From NCBI GenBank assembly GCA_963698645.1, contig CAVORP010000001.1, positions 124,001 to 188,000 on the forward strand: a stretch of 64,000 nucleotides of DNA. The letters run 5' to 3'. The notes beneath the pieces are model-generated. The model was given only the letters and a program-made list of their open reading frames with translations, was not told where the DNA came from and made no database searches. A program made the position numbers and the translations under genes. The stretch is from Ovoidimarina sp963698645. Lineage in GTDB: Bacteria; Pseudomonadota; Alphaproteobacteria; Rhodobacterales; Rhodobacteraceae. Of the stretch, positions 1 to 9,458 are shown piece by piece; within the stretch, counting starts at the first letter, position 1; every line of letters starts with the position of its first letter.

Positions 1-42
1 GGCGCCATGACCATCGGCATCAATGCCGAATCGCTCTTCTAA
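1..42 (+). CDS. 3' end of an unidentified protein
   Basis: From base 1 a frame reads GAMTIGINAESLF and then stops (TAA at 40-42), 42 bases before the chemotaxis receptor on the same strand. Only 13 residues are visible, so the product cannot be named. It may equally be a chance open frame; the spacing and shared strand are the only support. Confidence 0.35.
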   Translation, partial: GAMTIGINAESLF

Positions 43-84
43 GCCAGCCTCCCCTGCGATCAAGCAACCAGCAAGGTGGAAATA

Positions 85-2636
85 ATGGATCGGAAAAGAA
101 ACTGGCGTATGCCGGACTCGATATTCCTTCGTGTCATTATCGCGATGGCAATTTCGATGGCCGCGATTGCAGGGCTCCTGACATTCAAGTCGTTCAAGAT
201 CGCAGAAGACGCGGGTACGACGGCCATTTCTGGAACTTGGAGACGAGGTCACCGGCCTCCTTGCGATCCAGTCAGGGGGCGCGATCCAGTTTCGCAAGTC
301 GGAGGAACTTGATCGTATGCTTCTCGAAAGTTTCGATCGTCTGAACGGCAAGGTATTGGGCGGTATCGCGATCAACATCGATGGCGAGATCCTGTCGAGC
401 GAATCGACCGAAGTTCAAGACATCGCGCACCTTGAGGCACTCGGGCGTCAGGCAATTGAAGCGGGCGAGGCCGTTGCCGAGCCGACGGCCTTCCTTTTCG
501 CCCATCCCGCAACCTTCGGGTCATCGGACGAAACGGTCGGCGCGATCGTCGTTCAGTGGAGCGATGACTCGCTCCGGGAACTCGATCACGTCGCGAAAAA
601 GTTCGAACTGCTCGTTATCGTCGCGGCTCGTGTTTATGGCGATCACGCTGCGATGGGTTTCGCCTTGCGCAGGATCATCGCGGTTCCTCTCCAGAAGTCG
701 CCCCGCAATGAAGGAGGTGTCACAAGGCAACTATGATGCAGAAATTCCACGGACCCGCCGGGGAAGCGAGATCGGTGTGGTCACGACCACTCTCGAACTC
801 TTTCGCGATCAACTGAAAGACTCCGAGGAAGACAAACCGCATCGCAGCCTTCACCGGCGCGGGCTTCGCAGGAACCTCCGCCGCCTTGATGATCACGGAT
901 GCAGAATTCTCGGTCATCTATACGAATACGGCCTTCGACAACCTCGGCCAGAAACACTCCGCCATCATGCAGCGTTACATGACCGATTTCGATCCCGACA
1001 TCGATCTCCGGAAAGGATGTCTGTGCACTCCATCCGGAAATTCTAGGAAGACGGGAAACCTTCAAGAAAACGGCCGAGACAATCCAATTCGATGCCGAGT
1101 TCGGTTCATTCACGTTCAGTATTGCAATCTCTCCCATCGACAATTCCGGGACGGGACCGGGCCGGCTATATCATCGAATGGGACGATGTGACCGTCTCGC
1201 GACAGAATGCTGCGATCATGACATCGATCGACGAGAACCAGGCCAAGGCCGAATTCTCGGTCGACGGTCGGCTCGTGGCCGCAAACAGCGCCTTTCTCGG
1301 CGATGGCTGGCATTGGCGGTATCGGAGATGCCCGCGATTTCAGCAGCATGGTCACCTCCGGCGAAAACGGAAAACCGGTTGACGGAAAGAACGCGCATTT
1401 CGGCGATTTCGAGATCCTGTCTGCGACTGGCGGATCCGGATTCCTGCACGGAGGTCTTTCGCCAATCCACAACTCCTCGGGTCAACATGTCAAATCCGTC
1501 CTGATCGGCGCGGATGTCACCGATGAGCGCCGCAAGAAACTACTGGCGGAGGAGGAAAGCGCACGCCTCCTGACCGAGCAGACACAGATGATCGATGCCC
1601 TGCGCGACGCCCTGGGCCGTTTGTCGGGTGGAGACCTGTCTTCGCAGATCGAGGTCCCCTTTGCGGGAGCAAACGATCAGCTTCGCACCGATTTCAATGC
1701 GGCGGTTGCAAGATTGAACGAGACGATCTCCGCTGTGGCGGCACGTGCCGCAACAATTCGCGGAGAAGTCGAAGATATCTCAAGCGCTTCCGATGACTTG
1801 TCGCGCAGGACAGAGCATCAGGCCGCGACGCTCGAAGAGACGGCCGCAGCTCTGACCGAGATCACGGCGTCGGTCAGTTCCGCTGCCGATGGCGCACGCC
1901 AGGCGAACGAAGTTGTCTCGCAAGCACGCAAGAATGCGGAACAGTCGGGTGGTGTCGTACGGGATGCGGTGGCGGCTATGGGTGAGATCGCCGAGTCGTC
2001 CAAGAAGATCTCAAGCATCATCAGCGTGATCGATGATATCGCGTTCCAGACGAACCTGCTCGCACTCAATGCTGGCGTGGAAGCCGCCCGCGCCGGCGAT
2101 GCCGGTCGTGGCTTCGCGGTTGTGGCCTCGGAAGTTCGCGCTCTTGCGCAACGGTCTTCGGATGCGGCACGCGAGATCAATGCCTTGATCTCGGCTTCGG
2201 GAGAACATGTGACACGCGGGGTCACGCTCGTGGGCGATGCCGGAAGCGTCGCTTGAGGAGATCGTCGCAAGCGTCGGAAATATCTCTGATCATGTCAGCG
2301 ACATTGCGGCCTCGGCGCAGGAGCAGTCCGGCGGACTGGCGGAAATCAACGCTGCGATGAGCCAACTCGATCAGGTCACACAACAAAATGCCGCCATGTT
2401 CGAAGAGACGACTGCGGCCAGTCAGACCCTGACGAGCGCCGCGGCAGACCTGTCGAGTGCGGTCGCCCGCTTCAAGATTACCGGCGCATCGGGTCCGTCT
2501 CTCAGCCGGGGCCCACTGAACGAATCCGTGGTGGAGCCGAAACCGAAGGCACCCGAGAGGAAGGCGACCGGAACGGACGGCGCCGCAAGGTTCACCGCAG
2601 AAATCAGCCCTTGACGATGACTGGAAAGATTTCTGA
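85..2636 (+). pseudogene. Methyl-accepting chemotaxis protein (frameshifted many times)
   Basis: Inner-membrane chemoreceptor that would signal to CheA/CheW. The start at 85 is preceded by AAGGTGG (73-79). Pieces in different frames give: an N-terminal membrane segment (VIIAMAISMAAIAGLL), a periplasmic region, a second membrane segment near 620-680, a HAMP-like linker (MKEVSQGNYDAEIP), a PAS-like region (MITDAEFSVIYTNTAF, about 886-1500), and the MCP signalling domain from about 1600. The signalling hairpin tip includes DIAFQTNLLALNAGVEAARAG. After repair of a last +1 near 2612 the protein ends in DDDWKDF, resembling the C-terminal tether used by CheR/CheB, and stops at 2634-2636. At least eight single-base shifts are needed (near 226, 640, 700, 840, 1020, 1165, 1300, 2245, 2612). 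No other decay is visible, so sequence error is as likely as true inactivation. Ligand unknown. Confidence 0.85.
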
Positions 2637-2683
2637 TCACACAGGCGCGGAAGTCGTTATCAGCCGCTAAGCCAGAGATCAGA

Positions 2684-2711
2684 GAAGGCCGGCCCGTGGG
2701 GGCTGGCCTTC
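2684..2711. terminator. Likely bidirectional terminator between MCP and puuD
   Basis: GAAGGCC (2684-2690) pairs with GGCCTTC (2705-2711) and inner GC pairs extend the stem. It lies just after the MCP stop and coincides with the puuD stop on the opposite strand, the expected place for a shared convergent terminator. No long T run follows. Confidence 0.5.
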
Positions 2712-3995
2712 AATCGATCAACGTTCGCGATCGCAACGTTCCTGCGAAAGATCTCGGCTTCTCCCGGAGATCAGTCGAAGGCATTCCGATACCATTGAGC
2801 GATTCTTCACGTTCCTCAGGTTCCATCCAGGTTATGTTCGCAGGTGGCATTGCGTGGCTCACGCCCGCTTGCAGGAACACCTCACGGGCATGACGCGCGA
2901 TGTCCACTTCCGTTTCGAGATGAAGACCTTTCGGCGCCCACCGGATACCATCCCAGAACGGTTCGCGGGCGTGGCACATCGAACAGCGCCCCTGAACGAT
3001 GGAAACCGCCTCGCCGAAACCCTCTGCCGAAGCAAACCGCGATCCGCCGTTCGGCGTCATCACCTGGCATCTGCCGTCCCGCCCCGGAATTGAGGCCCTG
3101 TCGACAGCCACATGATCGCGATGAACAGGATGACCGTCACGCGCCCATGTCCAATGCGGCGCCCCCGAATCGGGCATGCATCGAATTGAAGAAATGGCTG
3201 ATCGTCACCCCCATCAGGAAGACGAGCGCAGCGATCGCCCACGAATAGGGCGTCGCAAAGGCAAGTGGATAGTGATTGGACAACATCAGAAAGATGACCG
3301 GCAGGGTCAGATAGTTGTTATGCGTCGACCGCAACTTGGCGATCTTCCCGTATTTCGGATCGGGTATCCTGCCCTGCCACGAGATCGGAGACGACGACAC
3401 GCTGGTTCGGCATGATGATCAAGAAAACGTTCGCGGTCATGATCGTCGCCGTGAAAGCCCCCAGATGAAGCATCGCCGCCCGGCCCGTGAACACCTGATG
3501 ATACCCCCAGGACATCACCAGAAGCACGACGAATAGCAAGAACATCAGCAAGGTCGGCGTCTCGCCAAGCCGCGACTTGCAGAGAAAGTCATAGATCAGC
3601 CAACCGACAGCAAGCGATCCGGCCGAAATCAGGATGGCCTGCCAGACAGCGAGATCGGCCTTCTCGATATCGATCAGATAGAGTTCGGCCCCGGCCCAGT
3701 AGACAACTGCCAGCAGCGCCGCACCGGAAAGCCAGGTCGCATAACTCTCCCATTTGAACCAGGTCAGGTGCTCTGGCATCGCCTCGGGCGCAACGAGATA
3801 TTTCTGGATATGATAGAAGCCGCCGCCGTGAACCTGCCATTCCTCTCCATCCGCCGGTCCCGGAATATCGCGGTTCAGACCCAGATCGAGCGCGATGAAA
3901 TAGAATGACGAACCGATCCAGGCGATGGCGGTAATGACATGCAACCACCTCACCGCAAACGCCAGCCACTCCCAGATGATTGCAAACTCGTACAT
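2710..3995 (-). pseudogene. puuD: Urate hydroxylase PuuD (membrane-bound, cytochrome c domain), frameshifted
   Basis: Integral-membrane urate oxidase that converts urate to 5-hydroxyisourate and passes electrons to its C-terminal cytochrome c domain. The N-terminal part (start 3995, MYEFAIIWEWLAFAVRWLHV) has multiple hydrophobic segments typical of the PuuD/DUF989 domain. The C-terminal part carries the haem c motif in CSMCHA, near 2910. Three frame breaks separate the pieces (about 3390, 3140 and 3080); after repair the protein is about 428 residues, in the family range. It is divergent from the LysR gene and next to hydroxyisourate hydrolase and PuuE-UraD, which fixes its place as the first step of urate breakdown. 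Clean similarity on both sides of each break suggests sequence errors. Confidence 0.85.
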
Positions 3996-4056
3996 AGCGC
4001 GCCCTTCACTTGGCCCCTGACATGGAAATCCTAGCTTGCGCCGCCACTATCCGCTA

Positions 4057-4074
4057 TTCGGAAAAACAGCCGAA
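4057..4074. promoter_or_regulatory. Candidate LysR operator between puuD and the LysR gene
   Basis: TTCGG (4057-4061), an 8-base spacer and CCGAA (4070-4074) form an inverted repeat in the 108-base divergent gap. LysR-type regulators usually bind such interrupted dyads beside their own promoter. That this regulator binds here is inference. Confidence 0.4.
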
Positions 4075-4103
4075 CAGTTTCAAACCATATTGGACAATGG
4101 CGC

Positions 4104-5010
4104 ATGTCGTATCTCGACAATATCCGTACGTTCGTTCGGGTTCACGAACTGGGTTCGATGTCCGCGGCGGCCCGGGATCAACGGATCTCGCCCGCGGTCG
4201 CTTCGGCCCGGATCGCGCAGCTTGAATCTCATCTCGGCGTCCGCCTGTTCCAAAGGTCCACGCGCAGCCTCAAGCCAACGGAGCAGGGACGGCTTTTCTA
4301 CGACGGCGCGCTCAAGGTGATCGAGGCGCTCGAAGCAACCGAAGCGGCAGTGATGAACGTGACGCAGGCCCCGCGTGGTTCGCTGTTCATGGCAGCGCCG
4401 CTTGGCGTCGGCCGGCGACTGATCGCGCCGCTCGTCCCGGATTTCAAAGCGGAATACCCCGAGATCGATGTCCGCCTGCGCCTGTCGGATCGCGGAATCG
4501 ATCTGACGGCAGAGGGGATCGATCTCGCACTCTTTCTCGGAACGCCCGAGGATTCCACGCTGAAGATCCGTAAGATCGCCGACTGCCCCCGCGTTCTCTG
4601 CGCCGCGCCCGCATACGTGGCCGCCCGGGGAAACCCGGGATCGGGCGCCGATATCATCGCCGCTCGCCATGCCTGCCTGAACCTCCGCTTTCCCGGAGCT
4701 CCGGAATACCGATGGACCCTGCAGACGCCCTCGGGACCCGAGCGTTTCAGCGTCTCGGGGCCTTTCGAATCCGACGATGGCGATGTGCTTACAGAATGGG
4801 CGCTCGCAGGCCACGGTATCGTGCTGAAACCGACCTTCGAGATTGCGGCGCATCTTGCCTCCGGCGCTCTTGTTCCCGTGGCTGAATCCACCCCTCCGCT
4901 TGCCGGTTCAACTGGCTTTTCTCTATCCGCACAAACGCCTGCAGGACCCGAAGGTCCGACTGTTCATGGAATTCGCGGCAAACCGGATCGCCGCTCAACT
5001 CCCCCGGTAG
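4104..5010 (+). CDS. LysR-family transcriptional regulator (one frameshift near the 3' end)
   Basis: N-terminal winged HTH (GSMSAAARDQRISPAVASAR) followed by a LysR substrate-binding domain; about 301 residues after repair, normal for the family. The frame breaks near 4905: an extra base before CCG GTT moves the frame, and the alternative frame continues VQLAFLYPHKRLQDPKVRLF to a TAG at 5008-5010. Its 3' end then overlaps the convergent hydroxyisourate hydrolase by 16 bases. It is divergent from puuD and flanked by purine genes, so control of urate catabolism is a reasonable inference; the inducer cannot be read from sequence. Confidence 0.85.
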
Positions 5011-5348
5011 GTCGAATAGCCGAACGGCGACAATAGCAGCGGCACGTGATAGTGAACGGCCTCGGACATGCCGAACCGCAATGGGATCACATCCAGGAAA
5101 CGGGGGGACTCGGGCGGCGCCCCTGTCGCATCCAGATAGGCGCCGGCGTGAAACTCGAGCTCGTAGACACCGGGCACGAACTCCGCCTCGGGCAAGATCG
5201 GGGTATCCGTGCGTCCGTCGGCATTCGTCACCATCATCCGCAAGGGCACGCGCGCGTCTCCCGTCACACGGTATAGCGTGATCTTCATGCCCGCCGCTGG
5301 GCAACCGCGTGCGGTATCCAGAACATGGGTGGTCAGATAACCGGCCAT
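4995..5348 (-). CDS. uraH: 5-hydroxyisourate hydrolase (transthyretin-like)
   Basis: Hydrolyses 5-hydroxyisourate to OHCU (2-oxo-4-hydroxy-4-carboxy-5-ureidoimidazoline), the second step of urate degradation, probably as a cytosolic homotetramer. It shows the family hallmarks: N-terminal TTHVLDTARG, the HYHVPLLLSP strand and the C-terminal YRGS tetrapeptide that separates these enzymes from transthyretin. I choose the start at 5348 (MAGYLTTHV) because AAGGAGGTGACG directly precedes it; that gives 117 residues, normal for the family. The gene is intact, convergent with the LysR gene and divergent from puuE. Confidence 0.95.
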   Translation of the reverse strand: MAGYLTTHVLDTARGCPAAGMKITLYRVTGDARVPLRMMVTNADGRTDTPILPEAEFVPGVYELEFHAGAYLDATGAPPESPRFLDVIPLRFGMSEAVHYHVPLLLSPFGYSTYRGS

Positions 5349-5491
5349 CGTCACCTCCTTGATATCTTTCATCCCTTCATGCGCCGATCCGGGGTTGAGG
5401 GAAACGTCTTTTCGCGCAAGGCTTTTTCAAGTTTTTCCAGAAGGACAGCGGTCCGCTTTCCTGCAAGACTCGGCCCGACAGGAGGACATCC

Positions 5492-6904
5492 ATGCGATAC
5501 CCGCGCGACATGACAGGTTACGGGGCCACACCGCCCCATGCGGAATGGCCCGGCAAGGCAAAGATCGCCGTTCAATTCGTGGTCAATTACGAAGAAGGCG
5601 GCGAAAACAACATTCTTCATGGTGATGCCGGGTCCGAGGCCTTCCTATCCGAGATCGTCGGCGCCGCCTCATGGCCCGGCCAGCGGCACTGGAACATGGA
5701 ATCGATCTACGAATATGGCGCACGCGCGGGCTTCTGGCGGCTTCACCGTCTGTTCGAAGAGATGAAGATTCCGGCCACTGTCTATGGCGTTGCCACCGCC
5801 CTCGCCCGCAGCCCCGAACAGGTCGCGGCGATGAAGGAAGCGGACTGGGAGATTGCCAGCCACGGTCTGAAATGGATCGAATACAAGGACATGCCAGAGG
5901 CCGAGGAACGTGACCATCTGGCCCGAGCCGTCACGCTTCACGAACAGGTCACGGGTGCACGGCCACGCGGCTGGTATCTCGGACGCTGCTCGATGAACAC
6001 CGTCCGCCTTGTCGCCGAAGAAGGTGGTTTCGATTACATATCCGACAGTTACGCCGATGACCTCCCCTATTGGTCACGTTTCGGCACGCGCGATCAGCTG
6101 ATCATTCCCTATACGCTCGATGCCAATGACATGCGCTTCGCCACGCCTCAGGGCTTCAACTCCGGCGATCAGTTCGAAACCTATCTGAAGGACAGCTTCG
6201 ATGCGCTCTATGCCGAAGGCGCGGCAGGGCGTCCCGCAATGATGTCGATCGGTCTCCACTGCCGGCTCGTCGGTCGACCGGGCCGGGTCATGGCCCTGCG
6301 ACGCTTCATGGACTACGCCCGAAACCATGACGGCGTCTGGTTCCCACGTCGGATCGACATCGCCGAGCATTGGGCCAAGACCCATCCACCCGTATCCCGA
6401 CAAAGGCCCAGCGAGATGGAGAGGGACGCCTTCGTTGCGGCCTATGGCGGAGTATTCGAACACTCGCCCTGGATCGCCGAAGGCGCTCATGGGCTCGAAC
6501 TCGGGCCCGCCCACGACACGGCGCAAGGCGTCCATAACGCGCTCTGCCGGGTGTTTCGCGCAGCCGACCCCGAGCGTCGCCTCGCGGTGCTGAATGCTCA
6601 TCCAGACCTCGCCGGCAAGCTGGCGGCAGCCAGGCGCTTGACCGCGGAATCAACCGCCGAGCAAGCCGGGGCGGGCCTTGACGCGCTCACCGACAAGGAA
6701 CGAACGCAATTCGCGGGCCTCAACGCCGATTATGTCGCCAAGTTCGGCTTCCCTTTCATCATCGCGGTCCGCGACCACGACAAGGCCAGCATTCTGGCCG
6801 CCTTCAAACGCCGGATCGACAATGATGCCGACACGGAATTCGCCGAGGCCTGCCGCCAGGTCGAACGCATCGCCGAGTTTCGCCTCAAGGATCTTTTGCC
6901 ATGA
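5492..6904 (+). CDS. puuE: Bifunctional allantoinase PuuE / OHCU decarboxylase UraD fusion
   Basis: A 470-residue two-domain enzyme. Residues about 1-305 are a polysaccharide-deacetylase-like PuuE allantoinase (VNYEEGGENNI near residue 32, RPRGWYLGRCS near 157), opening allantoin to allantoate. Residues about 315-470 match OHCU decarboxylase (FVAAYGGVFEHSPW, LNAHPDLAGKLAAA, FGFPFIIAVRDHDKASIL), which yields S-allantoin. The fusion joins the steps on either side of the (S)-allantoin intermediate, downstream of PuuD and UraH. SD-like AGGAGG lies upstream. allA starts four bases before the stop (ATGA-type overlap), so the two are translationally coupled. Intact. Confidence 0.93.
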   Translation: MRYPRDMTGYGATPPHAEWPGKAKIAVQFVVNYEEGGENNILHGDAGSEAFLSEIVGAASWPGQRHWNMESIYEYGARAGFWRLHRLFEEMKIPATVYGVATALARSPEQVAAMKEADWEIASHGLKWIEYKDMPEAEERDHLARAVTLHEQVTGARPRGWYLGRCSMNTVRLVAEEGGFDYISDSYADDLPYWSRFGTRDQLIIPYTLDANDMRFATPQGFNSGDQFETYLKDSFDALYAEGAAGRPAMMSIGLHCRLVGRPGRVMALRRFMDYARNHDGVWFPRRIDIAEHWAKTHPPVSRQRPSEMERDAFVAAYGGVFEHSPWIAEGAHGLELGPAHDTAQGVHNALCRVFRAADPERRLAVLNAHPDLAGKLAAARRLTAESTAEQAGAGLDALTDKERTQFAGLNADYVAKFGFPFIIAVRDHDKASILAAFKRRIDNDADTEFAEACRQVERIAEFRLKDLLP

Positions 6905-7380
6905 ACATCAAGGCTCTACCACTGACTGCCTCCGCGTTCGCACCATTCGGCGACGTGATCGAGGTGGCCGGCGTCCCCGACAAGATCATCAACCAGGGAA
7001 ATTGCGAACGTTACCACGACCGCGCCCGGCTCGACCTGCACGGCGGCCGCGCCGGGGTCAGCCTGTTCAAGGCCCGGCCCCGCAGCCTGCCCTATACGCT
7101 CGATATGGTCGAACGACACCCGGACGGCGCGCAAACCTTCATTCCCATGTCCGAACATCCCTTCCTCGTCGTGGTCGCCCCCGACGAAGACGGCACGCCC
7201 GGAACGCCGCTGGCCTTTCTCACCGCCCCGGGTCAGGCCGTGAACATCGCGCGGCGCACATGGCACGGCGTTCTGACGCCGCTCCATGCGCCCGGCCTGT
7301 TCGCCGTGGTGGATCGGATCGGCCCCGGCCCAAACCTTCAGGAACACTGGTTCGAGACGCCCTACACCGTTACCGGCTGA
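6901..7380 (+). CDS. allA: Ureidoglycolate lyase AllA
   Basis: Cleaves S-ureidoglycolate to glyoxylate and urea, the last step of this allantoin branch. 159 residues, the usual length. Recognisable blocks are LTASAFAPFGDVIE at the N-terminus, HPDGAQTFIPM and HPFLVVVA in the middle and ARRTWHGVLTPL toward the end (cupin-like fold). The start overlaps the puuE stop. The product glyoxylate is the substrate of the adjacent bhc genes, and urea that of the urease encoded at 42-50 kb. Allantoicase or allantoate amidohydrolase, needed between PuuE and AllA, is not in this window. Confidence 0.93.
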   Translation: MNIKALPLTASAFAPFGDVIEVAGVPDKIINQGNCERYHDRARLDLHGGRAGVSLFKARPRSLPYTLDMVERHPDGAQTFIPMSEHPFLVVVAPDEDGTPGTPLAFLTAPGQAVNIARRTWHGVLTPLHAPGLFAVVDRIGPGPNLQEHWFETPYTVTG

Positions 7381-8347
7381 GCCATCCGCATTGCCATGTC
7401 GAGCATCCGGTTGGAAAAACCCCATTCGTTGTCATACCAGCCGAACACCCGAAGAAGCCCCCCGACACATCCGTCTCCGGAAGCGCAAGAACAAGCGATT
7501 CAGGCCGCCCCCGCAGGTCCGTGGACACAAGCGGACGCTCCGTGACCCCGAGGATCGGCCCGACCCGGGCGCGGAACATGGCGTTGACCTGATCCACGCT
7601 CACCGCGGCCCGCGTCTCGACCACAAGATCCACCGCCGAAACGCTGGCCGACGGAACCCGGACGGAATGGCAGGTCACCCGCGACCCCGCCCCCGGCAGG
7701 ACCTCCGCGATCAGCGCCGCAGCGGACGTGGTCGTCGGGATCATCGACAGGGCCGCCGCCCGCGACCGCGCAAAATCCCCGCGCGGCGCGTCCACCGTGG
7801 GCTGGCTGCCGGTATAGCAATGGATCGTCGTCATGTGCCCGGACACGATGCCGAACGCCTCATCCAGGCATTTGAGCAAGGGCGCGACCGCATTGGTCGT
7901 GCAGGACGCATTCGAAACACTGCGGCTGTTGGGCAAGTGCGGCGTCATTCGCCCCCAGAACAACGGTCAGATCCGCCGCAGGCGTCGGGCCGGAAATCAG
8001 AACCCGTCCTGCCCCCGCGGCAAGCGCCGCTTCGATCCAGTCGCGTGAATTGGCCTTGCCGGTGCAATCAAGCAGCACGTCGACTCCTGCCAGATCAAGC
8101 CCGTCAGGCGCGGATTGGCGTGTGATCGGTATCGCACTGACCATTGATCACAAGCGCCCCGTCCCGAAACCTCGACAGAGCCCGGAAACGGTCCGAAAAT
8201 GCTATCATATTCAAGGAGGTAGGCCACAAGCTCCGGCGCTGCGATATCGTTGAGCGCACGCACCCTCAACCCCTCGCCACGCGTGGTCATCGCAAGCCTA
8301 AGGATGGCCCGGCCAATCCGGCCAAGCCCGTTTATCGCGATGTCCAT
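7362..8347 (-). pseudogene. Glyceraldehyde-3-phosphate dehydrogenase-like protein, second copy (frameshifted)
   Basis: GAPDH-family oxidoreductase: Rossmann start NGLGRIGRAILR (after 8347), catalytic-cysteine motif NASCTTNAVAP near 7905, RAAALSMIPTTTSAA, and a C-terminal GWYDNEWGFSNRM block after repair. Four indels are needed: insertions near 8167, 8149 and 7940, and a one-base deletion near 7455; the repaired length (about 328 residues) is normal. With the shifts repaired the stop falls at 7362-7364, overlapping the convergent allA by 19 bases. It lies 30 bases after bhcD on the same strand, so it looks like the last gene of the bhc operon. It is clearly diverged from the canonical gap at 13.9 kb; its substrate may be another aldehyde. 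Function beyond family level is uncertain. Confidence 0.8.
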
Positions 8348-8377
8348 GACCGTCTCGCCGGAAATGCGTCTCGGCGC

Positions 8378-9347
8378 CTAGAAATCCACCTCGATCGCCA
8401 CGCCCTTCTCGTACTGCGATGTCGACCACGGCGCTGGCCACGGCCAGATCCTGAAGCCCGACCCCGGTCCCGTCGAACAGCGTGATCTCGTCGGTCGAAT
8501 GGCGGCCCGGATGAGTGCCGTTGATCACCGCACCGATTTCGTTCACGTCACCGACCGAGATCAGGCCGTCCTTCACCGCATGCTGCGCCTCGCCGATCGA
8601 CGTCGACTGCGCGACCTCGTCGCAGAACACCGTGGCCCGTTTCAACAGGGCGGCCTCGACCTCCTGCTTGCCCACCGTATCCGTGCCCATGCAGGCCAGA
8701 TGCGTCCCCGGCCTCACATGGGCATCCATCAGCGATGGCGAGAAGGCCGAGGTGATGGTGATGATCACATCCGCCTGCGCGCCCAGATCCTCCAGCGACA
8801 CCGCCTCGAACGGCAGGCCGAGCTCTGCGGCCGTTTCGCCAAGCTTGGGAAGCATCTCGGGGTGGTAGTTCCACGCCACGACCTTTTCGAACGACCGCTG
8901 CTGAACCGCCGCGCGCAACTGGAAATGCGACTGGTGACCAGCGCCGACCATCCCCAGAACCTTGGAATCCGGCCGCGCCAGATGCTTGATCGACACAGAG
9001 GAGGCCGCCGCCGTCCGCAACGCGGTCAAAAGGTTGCCGCCGATCATCGCCGCCATCTTGCCGGTATCGGGATCGAACAGGAACACGGTCGATTGGTGGT
9101 TGATGATGCCACGGCGCTCAAGGTTGTTCGGCCAGTAGCCGCCTGCCTTCAGACCCAGCGTCATGCCGGAGCGGTCGAACCCGCCCTTGAAGCCATAAAG
9201 CGCATCCTCGTGCCCGATCGCCTCGCGGACCACGGGAAAGTTATACGCATCGCCCTTCGACATGGCCGCGAAAACGGCTTCCACCGCATCGAAACTCGCC
9301 TCGGGGGTGATCAGCTCTGCAATTACGCGTTCGGGAACGATAAGCAT
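8378..9347 (-). CDS. bhcD: Iminosuccinate reductase BhcD (one frameshift at the C-terminus)
   Basis: Ornithine cyclodeaminase/mu-crystallin family enzyme that reduces iminosuccinate to L-aspartate with NAD(P)H, closing the beta-hydroxyaspartate cycle. N-terminal MLIVPERVIAELITPEAS, the NAD(P) motif VLGMVGAGHQSHFQL near residue 128 and FDGTGVGLQDLAVASAVVDIA near 300 are family features. The assignment rests on its position directly after bhcC-bhcB-bhcA. A +1 insertion near 8416 throws the last 15 codons out of frame; repaired, the protein ends KGVAIEVDF with TAG at 8378-8380, about 322 residues. Confidence 0.9.
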
Positions 9348-9458
9348 CCGGATGTCCTCTATCTGTCATAGCAAGGGCGGCCACACGAAAGGGCCGCCCC
9401 CGTCTTAATGGTCAGGGAAATACCGCGCCGCCGGTCCCGGAGGCCAGCGGCCCGGACA

